Shown in pieces: positions 55,626 through 64,000 of a DNA stretch of 64,000 nt. Source of the DNA: GCA-2697345 sp002697345. Its GTDB lineage: Bacteria; Pseudomonadota; Alphaproteobacteria; Rhodobacterales; Rhodobacteraceae. The position numbers and the translations under genes were made by a program. Within the stretch, counting starts at the first letter, position 1. The number at the start of each line of letters is the position of its first letter. The stretch spans positions 1,426,001 through 1,490,000 of the forward strand of contig CALSNB010000001.1 in assembly GCA_943787605.1 (NCBI GenBank), in the 5' to 3' direction. Below the pieces are notes generated by a model that searched no databases, was not told the origin of the DNA, and was given only the letters and a program-made list of their open reading frames with translations.

Positions 55626-56600
55626 GTGACCATTAAAGTGAAAAATATTAAACTTGTAGAAATAGGCCAACGTGTGATCAATACAGAAATGCTTGCTCTG
55701 TCAGCTTTATCAAGCTCTTTAGATCAAAGCTTTTCAAATGCAGTTGAACTAATTTTATCAGCTACCGGACGTGTTATTGTAAGTGGGATGGGAAAATCTG
55801 GACACATAGCACGAAAAATAGCGTCAACTCTGGCATCGACTGGGACACCAGCTCATTTTGTACATCCAGCAGAAGCCAGTCATGGTGATCTTGGAATGAT
55901 TGTGAAGGGTGATCTTATAATAATATTATCTAACTCGGGAGAGACACCTGAGTTAGCCAATCTAGTTGCTTACTCAAAAAAATTCGAAATTCCCATGATC
56001 GGAATCGCTCAAAATAAAAATAGTACACTCTTACAAAAAACTGATGTCTCAATTGTTTTACCTGAAGCGAAAGAAGCATGTGAATCTGGTATTGTCCCTA
56101 CCACATCAACAACTATGACACTGGCGCTAGGGGACGCCTTATCCATTGCGCTAATGGAACATCGTAACTTTACCCCTAGCAATTTTCGAGAGTTTCACCC
56201 TGGAGGCAATCTAGGAGCACAACTTTCAAGAGTTAAAGATATAATGCATACAAATGATTTATTACCCTTAACAGACTTAAATACCCCAATGGATAAAGTT
56301 TTGATTAATATGAGTAAAAAAGGGTTTGGTATAGTTGGAGTGTTAGATAAACAAGATAATCTTCTAGGAATTATTACCGATGGGGACTTACGTCGCAACA
56401 TGGACACCCTTCTTGACATGAATGCAAAAGAAGTAATGACAATTAATCCTCAAGTAATTGAATCAAAATCTTTACTAGTCGAAGCTCTGAAAATTATGAA
56501 TTCTAGAAAAATTACATGTCTCTTTGTCGTTGAAGAAAATAAACCTATAGGGATTATACATATTCATGATTGCCTGCGAGCAGGTATAAAACAGAAATGA
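55626..56600 (+). CDS. kdsD: D-arabinose-5-phosphate isomerase (KpsF/GutQ family)
   Basis: KdsD makes arabinose 5-phosphate, the Kdo precursor. The SIS domain (GRVIVSGMGKSGHIARKIAST, IILSNSGETPEL) covers about residues 40-175, then two CBS domains follow (about 205-320). It starts at GTG and its TGA overlaps the lptC ATG by four bases, so Kdo supply and LPS export are co-transcribed. Confidence 0.96.
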   Translation: MTIKVKNIKLVEIGQRVINTEMLALSALSSSLDQSFSNAVELILSATGRVIVSGMGKSGHIARKIASTLASTGTPAHFVHPAEASHGDLGMIVKGDLIIILSNSGETPELANLVAYSKKFEIPMIGIAQNKNSTLLQKTDVSIVLPEAKEACESGIVPTTSTTMTLALGDALSIALMEHRNFTPSNFREFHPGGNLGAQLSRVKDIMHTNDLLPLTDLNTPMDKVLINMSKKGFGIVGVLDKQDNLLGIITDGDLRRNMDTLLDMNAKEVMTINPQVIESKSLLVEALKIMNSRKITCLFVVEENKPIGIIHIHDCLRAGIKQK

Positions 56601-57196
56601 TAGCATTTGATAATAAGTACTCATACTTTGTTTTTTTTGCCAAAATTTTTCTTCCTATCTCTGCACTGCTAATCCTCTCAACCCTATTCCTGCTCGTTAA
56701 ATTTTCAGACTCATCTCAAATAGTTTCAATATCAGATATTGGCACAGATCGAGACATCGCGAACCAAAAAATTACATCTCCAATCTATTCTGGGTTAACA
56801 GATGATGGGTCTATACTAGAGTTTTCATCTCGCACTATTTCTCCCGGAATATTAAACTCAAAAAAAGTTTATGCTAAAGATGTAGTTGCAAAAATAACTA
56901 CACCTAATGGAAGTATATATGAAGCTTACTCAAAAAAGGGTTCATACAATGACAAAACATCAACTGTTGACTTAAAAAAAGATGTTATTGTTCATATGCC
57001 AGAGGGTTATAAAATATTTACTGATAATCTATCAACACATATAAAGAAAACCTTACTTGAGTCTCCAACCCCTATAGTGGCTGAAAGCCCACTTGGAACA
57101 TTAAAAGCTGGAAATATGTTGATAATAGAAAAAAACAATCAACATCTTCTAATTTTCAAAAAAGGCGTTACACTGAAAACTAAGGTACCAGGTTAG
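56597..57196 (+). CDS. lptC: LPS export protein LptC
   Basis: LptC is a bitopic inner-membrane protein that passes LPS from LptB2FG to LptA. One hydrophobic segment (about residues 12-35, FFAKIFLPISALLILSTLF) precedes a periplasmic beta-rich domain. Sequence conservation is low, but the place between kdsD and lptA is diagnostic. The ATG at 56597 overlaps the kdsD stop and gives 199 residues. Confidence 0.88.
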   Translation: MIAFDNKYSYFVFFAKIFLPISALLILSTLFLLVKFSDSSQIVSISDIGTDRDIANQKITSPIYSGLTDDGSILEFSSRTISPGILNSKKVYAKDVVAKITTPNGSIYEAYSKKGSYNDKTSTVDLKKDVIVHMPEGYKIFTDNLSTHIKKTLLESPTPIVAESPLGTLKAGNMLIIEKNNQHLLIFKKGVTLKTKVPG

Positions 57197-57204
57197 GCTT
57201 TAAA

Positions 57205-57717
57205 ATGAATTTTTTTAAAACTTTAGTAATAACGGTAATTCTAAGTGGGTTATTTGGTTCTATGTCGGCAGGGGAATCAGTAACAAAGCCAGACATAGGC
57301 TTTAAATTTGATAGCTCATTACCTTTAACAATAACGTCAAGCCAATTAAACATTGAGCAAAGTATCGGTAAAGCGACTTTCATTGGTGACGTCGTAGCAA
57401 CGCAGGGAAACCTAATTCTGAGTTCAGAGGAGCTGTTGGTTGAGTACGAAATGGAAAATAAGCGTATGACTAGTGTTATGAAGCGCTTAACCGCAAAGAT
57501 TAACGTTACCTTTGTATCTGGCGAACAAAGTGCGGAATCAAAAAAAATGGTATATGATGTGCAATCCGAAGAAATTATAATGACTGGGAATGTATTTGTT
57601 ACCGAAGGTGTAAGTGCAACCTCAGGAGATAAATTAACTATTAATTTAATTTCAGGGACACGTAAAATGGAAGGAAATGTAAGAACTGTTATAGTCTCAG
57701 AGGGTAAAGATGAGTAA
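57205..57717 (+). CDS. lptA: LPS transport protein LptA (OstA-like)
   Basis: LptA forms the periplasmic bridge for LPS. A signal peptide (TLVITVILSGLFGSMSAG) precedes an OstA domain with ITSSQLNIEQSIGKATFIGDVVA and MTGNVFVTEGVSATSGDKLTI. At 170 residues it is typical. It overlaps lptB by eight bases. Confidence 0.92.
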   Translation: MNFFKTLVITVILSGLFGSMSAGESVTKPDIGFKFDSSLPLTITSSQLNIEQSIGKATFIGDVVATQGNLILSSEELLVEYEMENKRMTSVMKRLTAKINVTFVSGEQSAESKKMVYDVQSEEIIMTGNVFVTEGVSATSGDKLTINLISGTRKMEGNVRTVIVSEGKDE

Positions 57718-58471
57718 AACTCCTAAGCTTGAGTTAAAAAGTGGTTACTCTGGCCTCCAGGTTTCTGGGTTAAGTAAAAGCTACAAGAAGAAACCAATTA
57801 TCAGAAACATAAACCTAAAGTTATATAAAGGAGAAGCTATAGCACTTTTGGGGCCAAACGGATCAGGAAAAACAACTTGTTTTTATTCAATTGCCGGACT
57901 TGTAAACTCTGATATGGGCTCAGTAGTAATCGACGGAAGGGATGTTACAAATCTACCAATGTATAGGCGTGCTAGATTGGGAATCGGGTACCTTCCTCAA
58001 GAAATGTCAATATTTAGAGGTTTAACAGTTGAAGATAATATCTTAGCAGTTTTAGAAATTACAGTTAAAGATAGACGAACGCGTCTAGATAAACTTGAAG
58101 AACTGCTAAGTGAGTTTTCTATTGGCCATTTACGGCGAGCTGCAGCCCTTTCATTATCTGGAGGAGAGCGTCGTCGAACTGAAATAGCTAGATGTCTAGC
58201 GACTAATCCAAAGTACCTGTTACTAGATGAACCCTTCGCAGGAGTGGATCCAATAGCAGTAGAAGAAATTCGAAATCTGGTTAGCTCCCTTAAAACCCGT
58301 GGGATTGGTGTTTTGATTACTGATCACAATGTTAGTGACACGTTAAAACTTATAGACAGGGCCTATATCTTGAATGACGGTCAAGTAATGATGAGTGGAA
58401 CAGCAGACGAGGTTGTGAATGACGAAAATGTAAGGCGTGTTTATCTTGGTGATAAATTTAAAATCTCGTAG
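57710..58471 (+). CDS. lptB: LPS export ABC transporter ATP-binding protein LptB
   Basis: LptB powers LPS extraction from the inner membrane with LptFG. Walker A GPNGSGKTT, signature LSGGERRRTEIAR, Walker B YLLLDEPFAGVDP and the switch histidine in ITDHNV are present in 253 residues. In many proteobacteria rpoN, hpf and ptsN follow; here the convergent kdsB starts within 20 bp of its end. Confidence 0.96.
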   Translation: MSKTPKLELKSGYSGLQVSGLSKSYKKKPIIRNINLKLYKGEAIALLGPNGSGKTTCFYSIAGLVNSDMGSVVIDGRDVTNLPMYRRARLGIGYLPQEMSIFRGLTVEDNILAVLEITVKDRRTRLDKLEELLSEFSIGHLRRAAALSLSGGERRRTEIARCLATNPKYLLLDEPFAGVDPIAVEEIRNLVSSLKTRGIGVLITDHNVSDTLKLIDRAYILNDGQVMMSGTADEVVNDENVRRVYLGDKFKIS

Positions 58472-58490
58472 TACTATAAAAAATAAAGAT

Positions 58491-59291
58491 TTAGCTTAAA
58501 CCCATTTCTAACATAAAGTTCTCTATTTTACCTATATCTTCAGGATTATTTAATTCCCAAAACTTGCGACCTTTAGCGTTAACTTCAACGCACAAAATCT
58601 TTTTATTATTTTCTATAAACCTTAACTGCTCCAAACCTTCTGATATCTCTAAATTACTACTTCCCCAATCCACATATCGACTTAATATCTTTTTCTGGTA
58701 GGCATACACACCTACATGATGGTAAACAAATCCCTCATTAGATTTTAATCGTTGCTCAGACATAAATGGGATTACTTCTTTAGAAAAATATAAAGCTGAA
58801 AAATCTTTACTAAATACAGCTGTAGTTCCACCAACCAGAGAGTTTCTTCGATCCTCTAAAAGATCGTTAACCATCGCAACATCACACCGTAAAACAGGTG
58901 TCGCAACGTGGAAATCAGGTTTTTCTTTCAATGCATTAATTAAGTCATCAACAAACCAGGGTGGAGTTAAAGGTGCATCACCCTGAAAGTTCACTACTAT
59001 ATCATACTCATTTCCTAATTTATCTGCTGCTTCAGCACACCTCTCTGTCCCATTTTTACAATGCTCAGATGTTATTATTACTTCCGCTCCAAACCTTTCC
59101 ACCTCGTCTTTTATTCGCTCATCGTCAGTCGCGACAACAACTCTTTGAGCTCCCTTAACCTCTTTTGCGGCCCTCCAAGATCTTTCAATCAAAGTCATAT
59201 TTTTTCCAAATGCCCCTTTAAGCATTGCTAAAGGCTTTCCCGGATATCTAGTTGAAGCGTATCGCGCAGGAATAATTATTACAGTATTCAT
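58491..59291 (-). CDS. kdsB: CMP-Kdo synthetase (3-deoxy-manno-octulosonate cytidylyltransferase)
   Basis: KdsB activates Kdo with CTP for lipid A addition. IIPARYASTRYPGKPLAML, VATDDERI, CKNGTERCAE and VVNFQGDAPL are family motifs in 266 residues; DxxPL carries the metal ligand. Its ATG overlaps the cysQ stop by four bases. Confidence 0.95.
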   Translation of the reverse strand: MNTVIIIPARYASTRYPGKPLAMLKGAFGKNMTLIERSWRAAKEVKGAQRVVVATDDERIKDEVERFGAEVIITSEHCKNGTERCAEAADKLGNEYDIVVNFQGDAPLTPPWFVDDLINALKEKPDFHVATPVLRCDVAMVNDLLEDRRNSLVGGTTAVFSKDFSALYFSKEVIPFMSEQRLKSNEGFVYHHVGVYAYQKKILSRYVDWGSSNLEISEGLEQLRFIENNKKILCVEVNAKGRKFWELNNPEDIGKIENFMLEMGLS

Positions 59292-60088
59292 TTAGGTCCC
59301 TTCAGTTTAACACCAGGAATATATGCAATAAAAAATGGGTTTTCATAGGAAGTTTTACCATAAGTTAACGATTGGTGGTCTTCAAAGTTAACAACATAAC
59401 CCCCAGAATTCCTTAAAACTGCATGGCCAGCTGCAGTATCCCATTCCATTGTTCGTCCAAGCCTAGGATAAATATCAGCCTCACCTGCTGCTAGTAAACA
59501 AAATTTTAATGAGGAACCTGCTCCCTTAAGTTTAGAAACTTTATATTTAGATATATAGCTATTTGTCTCACTATTTCGGTGTGACTTAGAGGCAACCATA
59601 ATCAATTGATTGTTATCAGGAACTCTTAACTCTAACTGCCTTACTTTGCCGGGCTTTAAAAAGTTGTATGGTGGCTCCTCTTCGACCGAACCTCCTTTTA
59701 TATTGGTATAGAAAAGTCTTTTCTTTGCAGGTGCATATACTACTCCTAAAACTGGAACCCCGTTTTCAACATACGCAATATTTATGGTAAAATCTCCATT
59801 TCGATTGATAAATTCCTTTGTTCCATCAAGCGGGTCTACAATAATAAAACTATTAGATGCTTTGCCATGAGTTAGCGTTTGTTCTTCAGTAACTAACTGA
59901 ATATTACCAAATTCAGTTCTAATACCATTCGAAATATGCTCATCAGCAGCACGATCTGCTAAAGTAACTGGGCTATTATCTGACTTTAAATCTATACCAT
60001 AGTGATTAGACTCATAGATCTTCATTATTATTTCTCCTGCTTCAAGACACAATAACCGAAAGGTATTAATCATTTTTTGTTGGTCCAT
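59288..60088 (-). CDS. cysQ: 3'(2'),5'-bisphosphate nucleotidase CysQ
   Basis: This is an inositol-monophosphatase-fold, lithium-sensitive phosphatase that clears PAP from sulphate assimilation. LVTEEQ, IVDPLDGTKEFINRNGDFTINIA (metal-binding DPLDGT) and EWDTAAGHAVL are present. The frame opens with a TTG at 60109; the ATG at 60088 with GAAAG upstream is a better start (266 residues). It is co-transcribed with kdsB. Confidence 0.9.
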   Translation of the reverse strand: MDQQKMINTFRLLCLEAGEIIMKIYESNHYGIDLKSDNSPVTLADRAADEHISNGIRTEFGNIQLVTEEQTLTHGKASNSFIIVDPLDGTKEFINRNGDFTINIAYVENGVPVLGVVYAPAKKRLFYTNIKGGSVEEEPPYNFLKPGKVRQLELRVPDNNQLIMVASKSHRNSETNSYISKYKVSKLKGAGSSLKFCLLAAGEADIYPRLGRTMEWDTAAGHAVLRNSGGYVVNFEDHQSLTYGKTSYENPFFIAYIPGVKLKGPK

Positions 60089-60126
60089 ACAGTAAGTACT
60101 TTCTATCAAAAACTATTATAACTTTT

Positions 60127-60207
60127 AAAAAGCAGTACTGCTTTTTATACTTTTCTCTTAGAATTGACGAGCAGTTGTGTGAAATTTTTTATAAAAAAGT
60201 ACTTTTT
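60127..60207. repeat. Two palindromes with AGTACT core upstream of dnaK
   Basis: AAAAAGCAGTACTGCTTTTT (60127-60146) is a perfect 20-bp palindrome with no loop; AAAAAGTACTTTTT (60194-60207) is a second, 14-bp palindrome with the same AGTACT-like centre. They lie between divergent cysQ and dnaK, the second 34 bp before the heat-shock promoter. They could be protein binding sites; no function is known. Confidence 0.6.
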
Positions 60208-60240
60208 ATCCATATTATTTAAATTCTCTTTTGCTGAAAC

Positions 60241-60269
60241 CTTGTAGCAGGCCTTAGCCATCCCTATAT
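60241..60269 (+). promoter_or_regulatory. Candidate RpoH (heat-shock) promoter of dnaK
   Basis: CTTG (60241-60244) and CCTATAT (60263-60269) are separated by 18 bases. This matches the alphaproteobacterial RpoH pattern CTTG-N17/18-CyTATnT known for dnaK and groESL. The dnaK start is 105 bases downstream, preceded by AAAGGA. No CIRCE element is evident. Confidence 0.6.
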
Positions 60270-60373
60270 ATTTTCCGAACTGAAGTAAAAACCTTCATAA
60301 CGTTTTTTAATAACCCCTAAGGCCTCTTCGGTCTATCAGGAAGAATAGTAGAAATTTAGAAAGGACTATAATT

Positions 60374-62293
60374 ATGGCAAAAGTCATTGGCATTGATCTA
60401 GGTACAACAAACTCATGTGTAGCAATAATGGATGGCTCAAAACCTCGAGTAATTGAAAATAGTGAGGGGGCCAGAACCACTCCATCAATAGTTGGTTTTA
60501 AAGATGATGAGCGGCTGGTTGGTCAAGCGGCAAAAAGGCAAGCAGTTACCAACCCAACAAATACTATTTTTGCTGTAAAACGCCTGATAGGTCGTAGTTT
60601 TGATGATAAAGACCTTGCAAAAGAAAAAAAGAACATGCCGTTTGACATCGTTGATGGTGGAAATGGTGACGCCTGGGTAAAGGCAGGGTCTCAAAATTAT
60701 TCTCCTGCTCAAATTTCAGCATTTATTTTACAAAAAATGAAGGAAACAGTCGAAAGTTATCTTGGGGAAGAAGTTACTCAAGCTGTCATAACAGTTCCTG
60801 CCTATTTTAACGATGCGCAACGCCAAGCAACTAAAGATGCAGGAAAAATAGCTGGCCTAGAAGTGTTGCGAATTATTAATGAACCAACCGCAGCTGCTTT
60901 GGCATATGGGTTAGACAAGAAAGAAACTAAAACGATAGCAGTTTATGACCTTGGTGGTGGAACTTTTGATATTACGATTTTAGAAATTGATGATGGCTTG
61001 TTTGAGGTAAAATCTACTAATGGAAATACGTTCCTTGGTGGTGAAGACTTCGACATGAGAATTGTAAACTACCTTTCGGACGAATTTAAGAAAGAAACCG
61101 GTGTCGACCTTGCAAAGGATAAAGTAGCTTTACAGCGGTTAAAAGAAGCAGCTGAAAAGGCTAAGATAGAGCTTTCCTCTTCTCAACAAACGGAAATTAA
61201 TCAACCCTTTATTTCAATGGATCCGAATGGAGGCCAACCTCTTCATTTGGTTATGAAATTAACTCGCTCTAAATTGGAGTCTTTAGTTAATGACTTAATA
61301 AAAGCCTCAATAAAACCCTGCCAGGCAGCCATCAAAGATGCAGGTCTCTCAACTTCAGATATTGATGAGGTGGTATTAGTAGGTGGCATGACGCGAATGC
61401 CAAAGGTTATAGAAGAGGTATCAAAGTTTTTTGGACGAGAGCCCAACAAAGGTGTTAATCCTGATGAAGTGGTTGCAATGGGGGCAGCTGTTCAGGCAGG
61501 TGTTTTACAAGGGGACGTGAAAGATGTTGTTTTACTAGATGTTACTCCACTCTCGTTAGGAATTGAAACTCTTGGTGGTGTCTTTACACGTTTAATTGAT
61601 AGAAACACCACTATCCCAACAAAGAAGAGCCAAGTATTCTCCACCGCAGAAGATAATCAAAGTGCCGTAACAATTCGTGTCTTTCAGGGTGAGCGAGAAA
61701 TGGCAAATGATAATAAAATTCTTGGTCAGTTTAATTTGGAAGAAATCCCACCCTCACCCAGGGGGCTCCCTCAAATAGAAGTTACGTTTGATATAGATGC
61801 TAATGGTATTGTCTCTGTAGGGGCTAAAGATAAAGGAACAGGAAAAGAGCAAGCTATAACTATCCAAGCTTCTGGTGGTCTTTCAGAGGACGAAATTGAA
61901 CAAATGGTTAAAGATGCTGAAGCAAATGCTGAAGCGGATTCAGAGCGCCGTGCGTTAGTAGAAGCCAAAAATCAAGCTGAAAGTTTAATACATGGAACAA
62001 AAAAATCTCTTGAAGAGCATGGTGATAAGGTAGACGGATCTACTGTTGAGGCTATCGAATTAGCAATGAAAGCGCTTGAGGAAACTCTCGAAACTGAAGA
62101 TGCAGATAAAATAACTAGTGGAACACAAAATCTAACTGATGCTGCAATGAAGCTTGGTGAGGCCATTTATAAATCTCAACAAGAAGCAGCCAGCGCTGAA
62201 GGTCCTTCAGAAGACTATAGTGACGAACCACAAGGGGTTGATCAAGATATTGTTGATGCAGACTTTGAGGATCTAGATAACGATAAGCACTAA
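60374..62293 (+). CDS. dnaK: Molecular chaperone DnaK (Hsp70)
   Basis: DnaK is the ATP-dependent chaperone. The 639 residues include IGIDLGTTNSCVAIMDG, YDLGGGTFDITILEI, VLVGGMTRMPKV, the linker DVVLLDVTPLSLGIET and an acidic C terminus (DADFEDLDND). It is full-length with no irregularities. dnaJ follows after 88 bp. Confidence 0.98.
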   Translation: MAKVIGIDLGTTNSCVAIMDGSKPRVIENSEGARTTPSIVGFKDDERLVGQAAKRQAVTNPTNTIFAVKRLIGRSFDDKDLAKEKKNMPFDIVDGGNGDAWVKAGSQNYSPAQISAFILQKMKETVESYLGEEVTQAVITVPAYFNDAQRQATKDAGKIAGLEVLRIINEPTAAALAYGLDKKETKTIAVYDLGGGTFDITILEIDDGLFEVKSTNGNTFLGGEDFDMRIVNYLSDEFKKETGVDLAKDKVALQRLKEAAEKAKIELSSSQQTEINQPFISMDPNGGQPLHLVMKLTRSKLESLVNDLIKASIKPCQAAIKDAGLSTSDIDEVVLVGGMTRMPKVIEEVSKFFGREPNKGVNPDEVVAMGAAVQAGVLQGDVKDVVLLDVTPLSLGIETLGGVFTRLIDRNTTIPTKKSQVFSTAEDNQSAVTIRVFQGEREMANDNKILGQFNLEEIPPSPRGLPQIEVTFDIDANGIVSVGAKDKGTGKEQAITIQASGGLSEDEIEQMVKDAEANAEADSERRALVEAKNQAESLIHGTKKSLEEHGDKVDGSTVEAIELAMKALEETLETEDADKITSGTQNLTDAAMKLGEAIYKSQQEAASAEGPSEDYSDEPQGVDQDIVDADFEDLDNDKH

Positions 62294-62326
62294 TAAGAAA
62301 TTATATTGTGTTTAAAGGACATGGAA

Positions 62327-62354
62327 AAGCCGGTAAAAACAAAGGTGCCGGCTT
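62327..62354 (+). other. Hairpin in the dnaK-dnaJ spacer
   Basis: AAGCCGG (62327-62333) and CCGGCTT (62348-62354) form a 7-bp perfect stem with a 14-base loop, 28 bases before the dnaJ start. No T run follows (ACTACTTAAG), so it is not a standard terminator; it may reduce or process the dnaJ part of the message. Confidence 0.6.
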
Positions 62355-62381
62355 ACTACTTAAGAAAAGGCTAGACGAATA

Positions 62382-63503
62382 ATGTCAAAACGTGATTTTT
62401 ATGATGTCCTCGGGGCTTCAAAAACTGCTTCGGCTGACGAACTAAAAAAAGCGTATCGTACAAAGGCAAGAGAGCTACACCCAGATAGAAACTCAGACAA
62501 CCCTAATGCTGAAGCACAGTTTAAAGAAGCAAACGAAGCTTATGAAGTTTTAAAAGACCCAGACAAAAAAGCGGCTTATGATAGATTTGGTCACGCCGCA
62601 TTTGAGGGTGGCAGACAACCAGGGCAAGGGGATTTTTCTAACTCTTTTTCTGATGTCTTTGAAGACTTATTTGGCGACTTTATGGGCGGTGGCCAACAAG
62701 GGGGCGGAAACCGGGCTTCTAAAGGGTCTGATCTTAGATACAATATGACAATTCCCTTAGAGGAGGCTTTTTCAGGCGTTAGTAAAGAGATTAAAATATC
62801 TACTTCTGTTGCTTGTGAGCCCTGTAGTGGTAAAGGGGCTGAATCTGGATCCGACCCCGAAACATGTAATACGTGTGCAGGAAGAGGAAAAGTGCGTGCG
62901 CAACAAGGGTTTTTTACCGTTGAACGTGGATGCCCTACTTGTTCAGGTATGGGGAAAATAATAAAAAACCCTTGCCGAAAATGTAGAGGTACTGGCCTTC
63001 AAGAAAAGGAAAGCTCTCTTAGCGTTACCATTCCGTCTGGAGTGGAAAGTGGCCAGCGGATACGTCTAGCAAATAAGGGAGAGGCTGGACCACGCGGTGG
63101 TGCCACCGGTGATCTGTATATTTTTATTGAAGTTCAAGAACATCCTTTATTTCAAAGAGAGGGTGCCCATCTATTATGTGAAATCCCTGTTTCCATGATA
63201 ACAGCTGCACTCGGTGGTGAGACTGAAGTTCCAACTATTGACGGGGGTCGTAGTCGAGTAAAAGTTCCTGCTGGAAGCCAGTCAGGAACACAAATGAGGC
63301 TAAGAGGAAAAGGTATGCCTACCCTAAGGGGAGGTAGTGTGGGGGATATGCATTTGGAAATATCTGTTGAAACTCCAATAAATCTAACTGCAAAACAAAA
63401 AGAGCTGCTAACAGAATTTGAAACCCTAGGAGAAGAAAATAATCCACATCTTTCTAAATTCTTTTCGAAAGTAAAATCTTTTTGGGGTGGCTTAAAGCCA
63501 TAA
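62382..63503 (+). CDS. dnaJ: Chaperone DnaJ (Hsp40)
   Basis: DnaJ is the DnaK co-chaperone. A J domain (residues 1-70, with LHPDRNSDN carrying the HPD motif) is followed by a Gly/Phe-rich linker (GQGDFSNSFSDVF), a zinc domain with four CxxCxGxG repeats (CEPCSGKG, CNTCAGRG, CPTCSGMG, CRKCRGTG) and a C-terminal substrate-binding domain. At 373 residues it is standard. Confidence 0.98.
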   Translation: MSKRDFYDVLGASKTASADELKKAYRTKARELHPDRNSDNPNAEAQFKEANEAYEVLKDPDKKAAYDRFGHAAFEGGRQPGQGDFSNSFSDVFEDLFGDFMGGGQQGGGNRASKGSDLRYNMTIPLEEAFSGVSKEIKISTSVACEPCSGKGAESGSDPETCNTCAGRGKVRAQQGFFTVERGCPTCSGMGKIIKNPCRKCRGTGLQEKESSLSVTIPSGVESGQRIRLANKGEAGPRGGATGDLYIFIEVQEHPLFQREGAHLLCEIPVSMITAALGGETEVPTIDGGRSRVKVPAGSQSGTQMRLRGKGMPTLRGGSVGDMHLEISVETPINLTAKQKELLTEFETLGEENNPHLSKFFSKVKSFWGGLKP

Positions 63504-63558
63504 CTAGTAAAAGCATATATTATTTATCTACGACTATTATTTTCTAAAGTTTTGCCAG

Positions 63559-64000
63559 TTACTCCTCAGGGATTGCCAAAGACCGTGAAACCTCTCCACT
63601 TAAAACACGCTTTTCGAGAGACTCTTTTATAGCCATATCAATAGGCTTTCGATCAGAAACACCAGAAAAATTTTCTCTGGTAGCCATCCCTTTTGAAAAA
63701 TGTGCAAACTTCTCCTGACTAACATCTATTAAACGACGCAACTCACTCAACGGGTCACTATGATCATCTACTCGTAGATCGATCCAAGGGTAGTCTTGGC
63801 CCATATGTATGATAATCCCTGCAGCTTGCCTGCCTCTTTTATCACCTCCAGCTCGTTCACCCGCTTCCATGCTTATAATAAGTCTTTCTAAAAAATCTTC
63901 GTTTATGCAATCTTGATACGCTGTTAAGGCATCCTTAACAACGGATTCTCCAGTTAACATATTTCCAGCTACAGAAACTAAATTCGAACTACAATGCCCT
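63559..64000 (-). CDS. DUF1028 family protein, N terminus cut by the window edge
   Basis: The reverse frame is open from the window edge to a stop at 63559, and continues upstream of the internal ATG at 63960 as SSNLVSVAGN. AGNMLTGESVV, ISMEAGERAGGDKRGRQAAG and IDLRVDDHSDPLSELRRL are the DUF1028 C-terminal pattern. The family has an Ntn-hydrolase-like fold and unproven function. It converges with dnaJ. Confidence 0.88.
   Translation of the reverse strand, partial: GHCSSNLVSVAGNMLTGESVVKDALTAYQDCINEDFLERLIISMEAGERAGGDKRGRQAAGIIIHMGQDYPWIDLRVDDHSDPLSELRRLIDVSQEKFAHFSKGMATRENFSGVSDRKPIDMAIKESLEKRVLSGEVSRSLAIPEE

Noticed and set aside
1..64000. CRISPR array, prophage, insertion sequence or tRNA
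   Set aside because: I found no regularly spaced direct repeats, no phage or transposase proteins and no cloverleaf-like sequence in the intergenic regions.

Overview
The window looks like an AT-rich chromosome segment from a marine alphaproteobacterium. The evidence is a C4-pathway 5-aminolevulinate synthase, the gene order rsfS-rlmH-gpmI-ctpA-rppH-uppP, the block rnd-kdsD-lptC-lptA-lptB beside kdsB-cysQ, and an alphaproteobacterial-type heat-shock promoter before dnaK-dnaJ. This order resembles Rhodobacterales, and the low G+C suggests a streamlined planktonic lineage; that placement is inference. I see no rRNA, tRNA, CRISPR array, transposase or phage gene.

Layout: 1-7163 holds core genes (cytochrome c, hemA, ribosome silencing and rRNA methylation, glycolysis, envelope protease, RNA decapping, undecaprenyl phosphate recycling). 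7233-13046 is mixed: an NDUFA9-like protein, a frameshifted GST, DUF2177, a glycosyltransferase, DUF924, a dTDP-rhamnose reductase broken in a nine-base C/G tract, and a decayed transporter remnant. 13181-20200 is one tightly spaced reverse-strand run (Baeyer-Villiger-type monooxygenase, AbrB-like membrane protein, threonine dehydratase-like enzyme, short-chain dehydrogenase, Kbl, MFS carrier). It faces a hydroxyisobutyrate dehydrogenase-like gene across a perfect 44-bp palindrome. 21376-30229 carries a signal-less THI5-like protein, an MhpA-like hydroxylase, an extradiol dioxygenase, a TRAP transporter, a class II aldolase and a ketopantoate reductase-like gene. gltD-gltB (30282-36454) encode glutamate synthase.

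36733-54810 looks like an island for oxidative breakdown of N- or O-methylated nitrogen compounds: GST and cytochrome P450, a GlxA/AraC-type regulator, a MocD-like membrane oxygenase with a MocE-like Rieske ferredoxin, a polar amino acid ABC transporter in one operon with a VanA-type Rieske oxygenase and a MATE exporter, a TauD/TfdA dioxygenase, heterotetrameric sarcosine oxidase soxBDAG, and an aminotransferase. A 46-bp element with two CGyCA boxes spaced 21 bp apart lies upstream of both the TauD-like gene and soxB, implying co-regulation by an AraC-type activator. 55008-64000 returns to core genes: RNase D, Kdo synthesis, LPS export, CysQ, DnaK, DnaJ and a partial DUF1028 gene.

Three otherwise conserved genes (GST, rfbD, soxB) each have one single-base frameshift. 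These could be sequencing or assembly indels, real decay or, for rfbD, slippage in a homopolymer.
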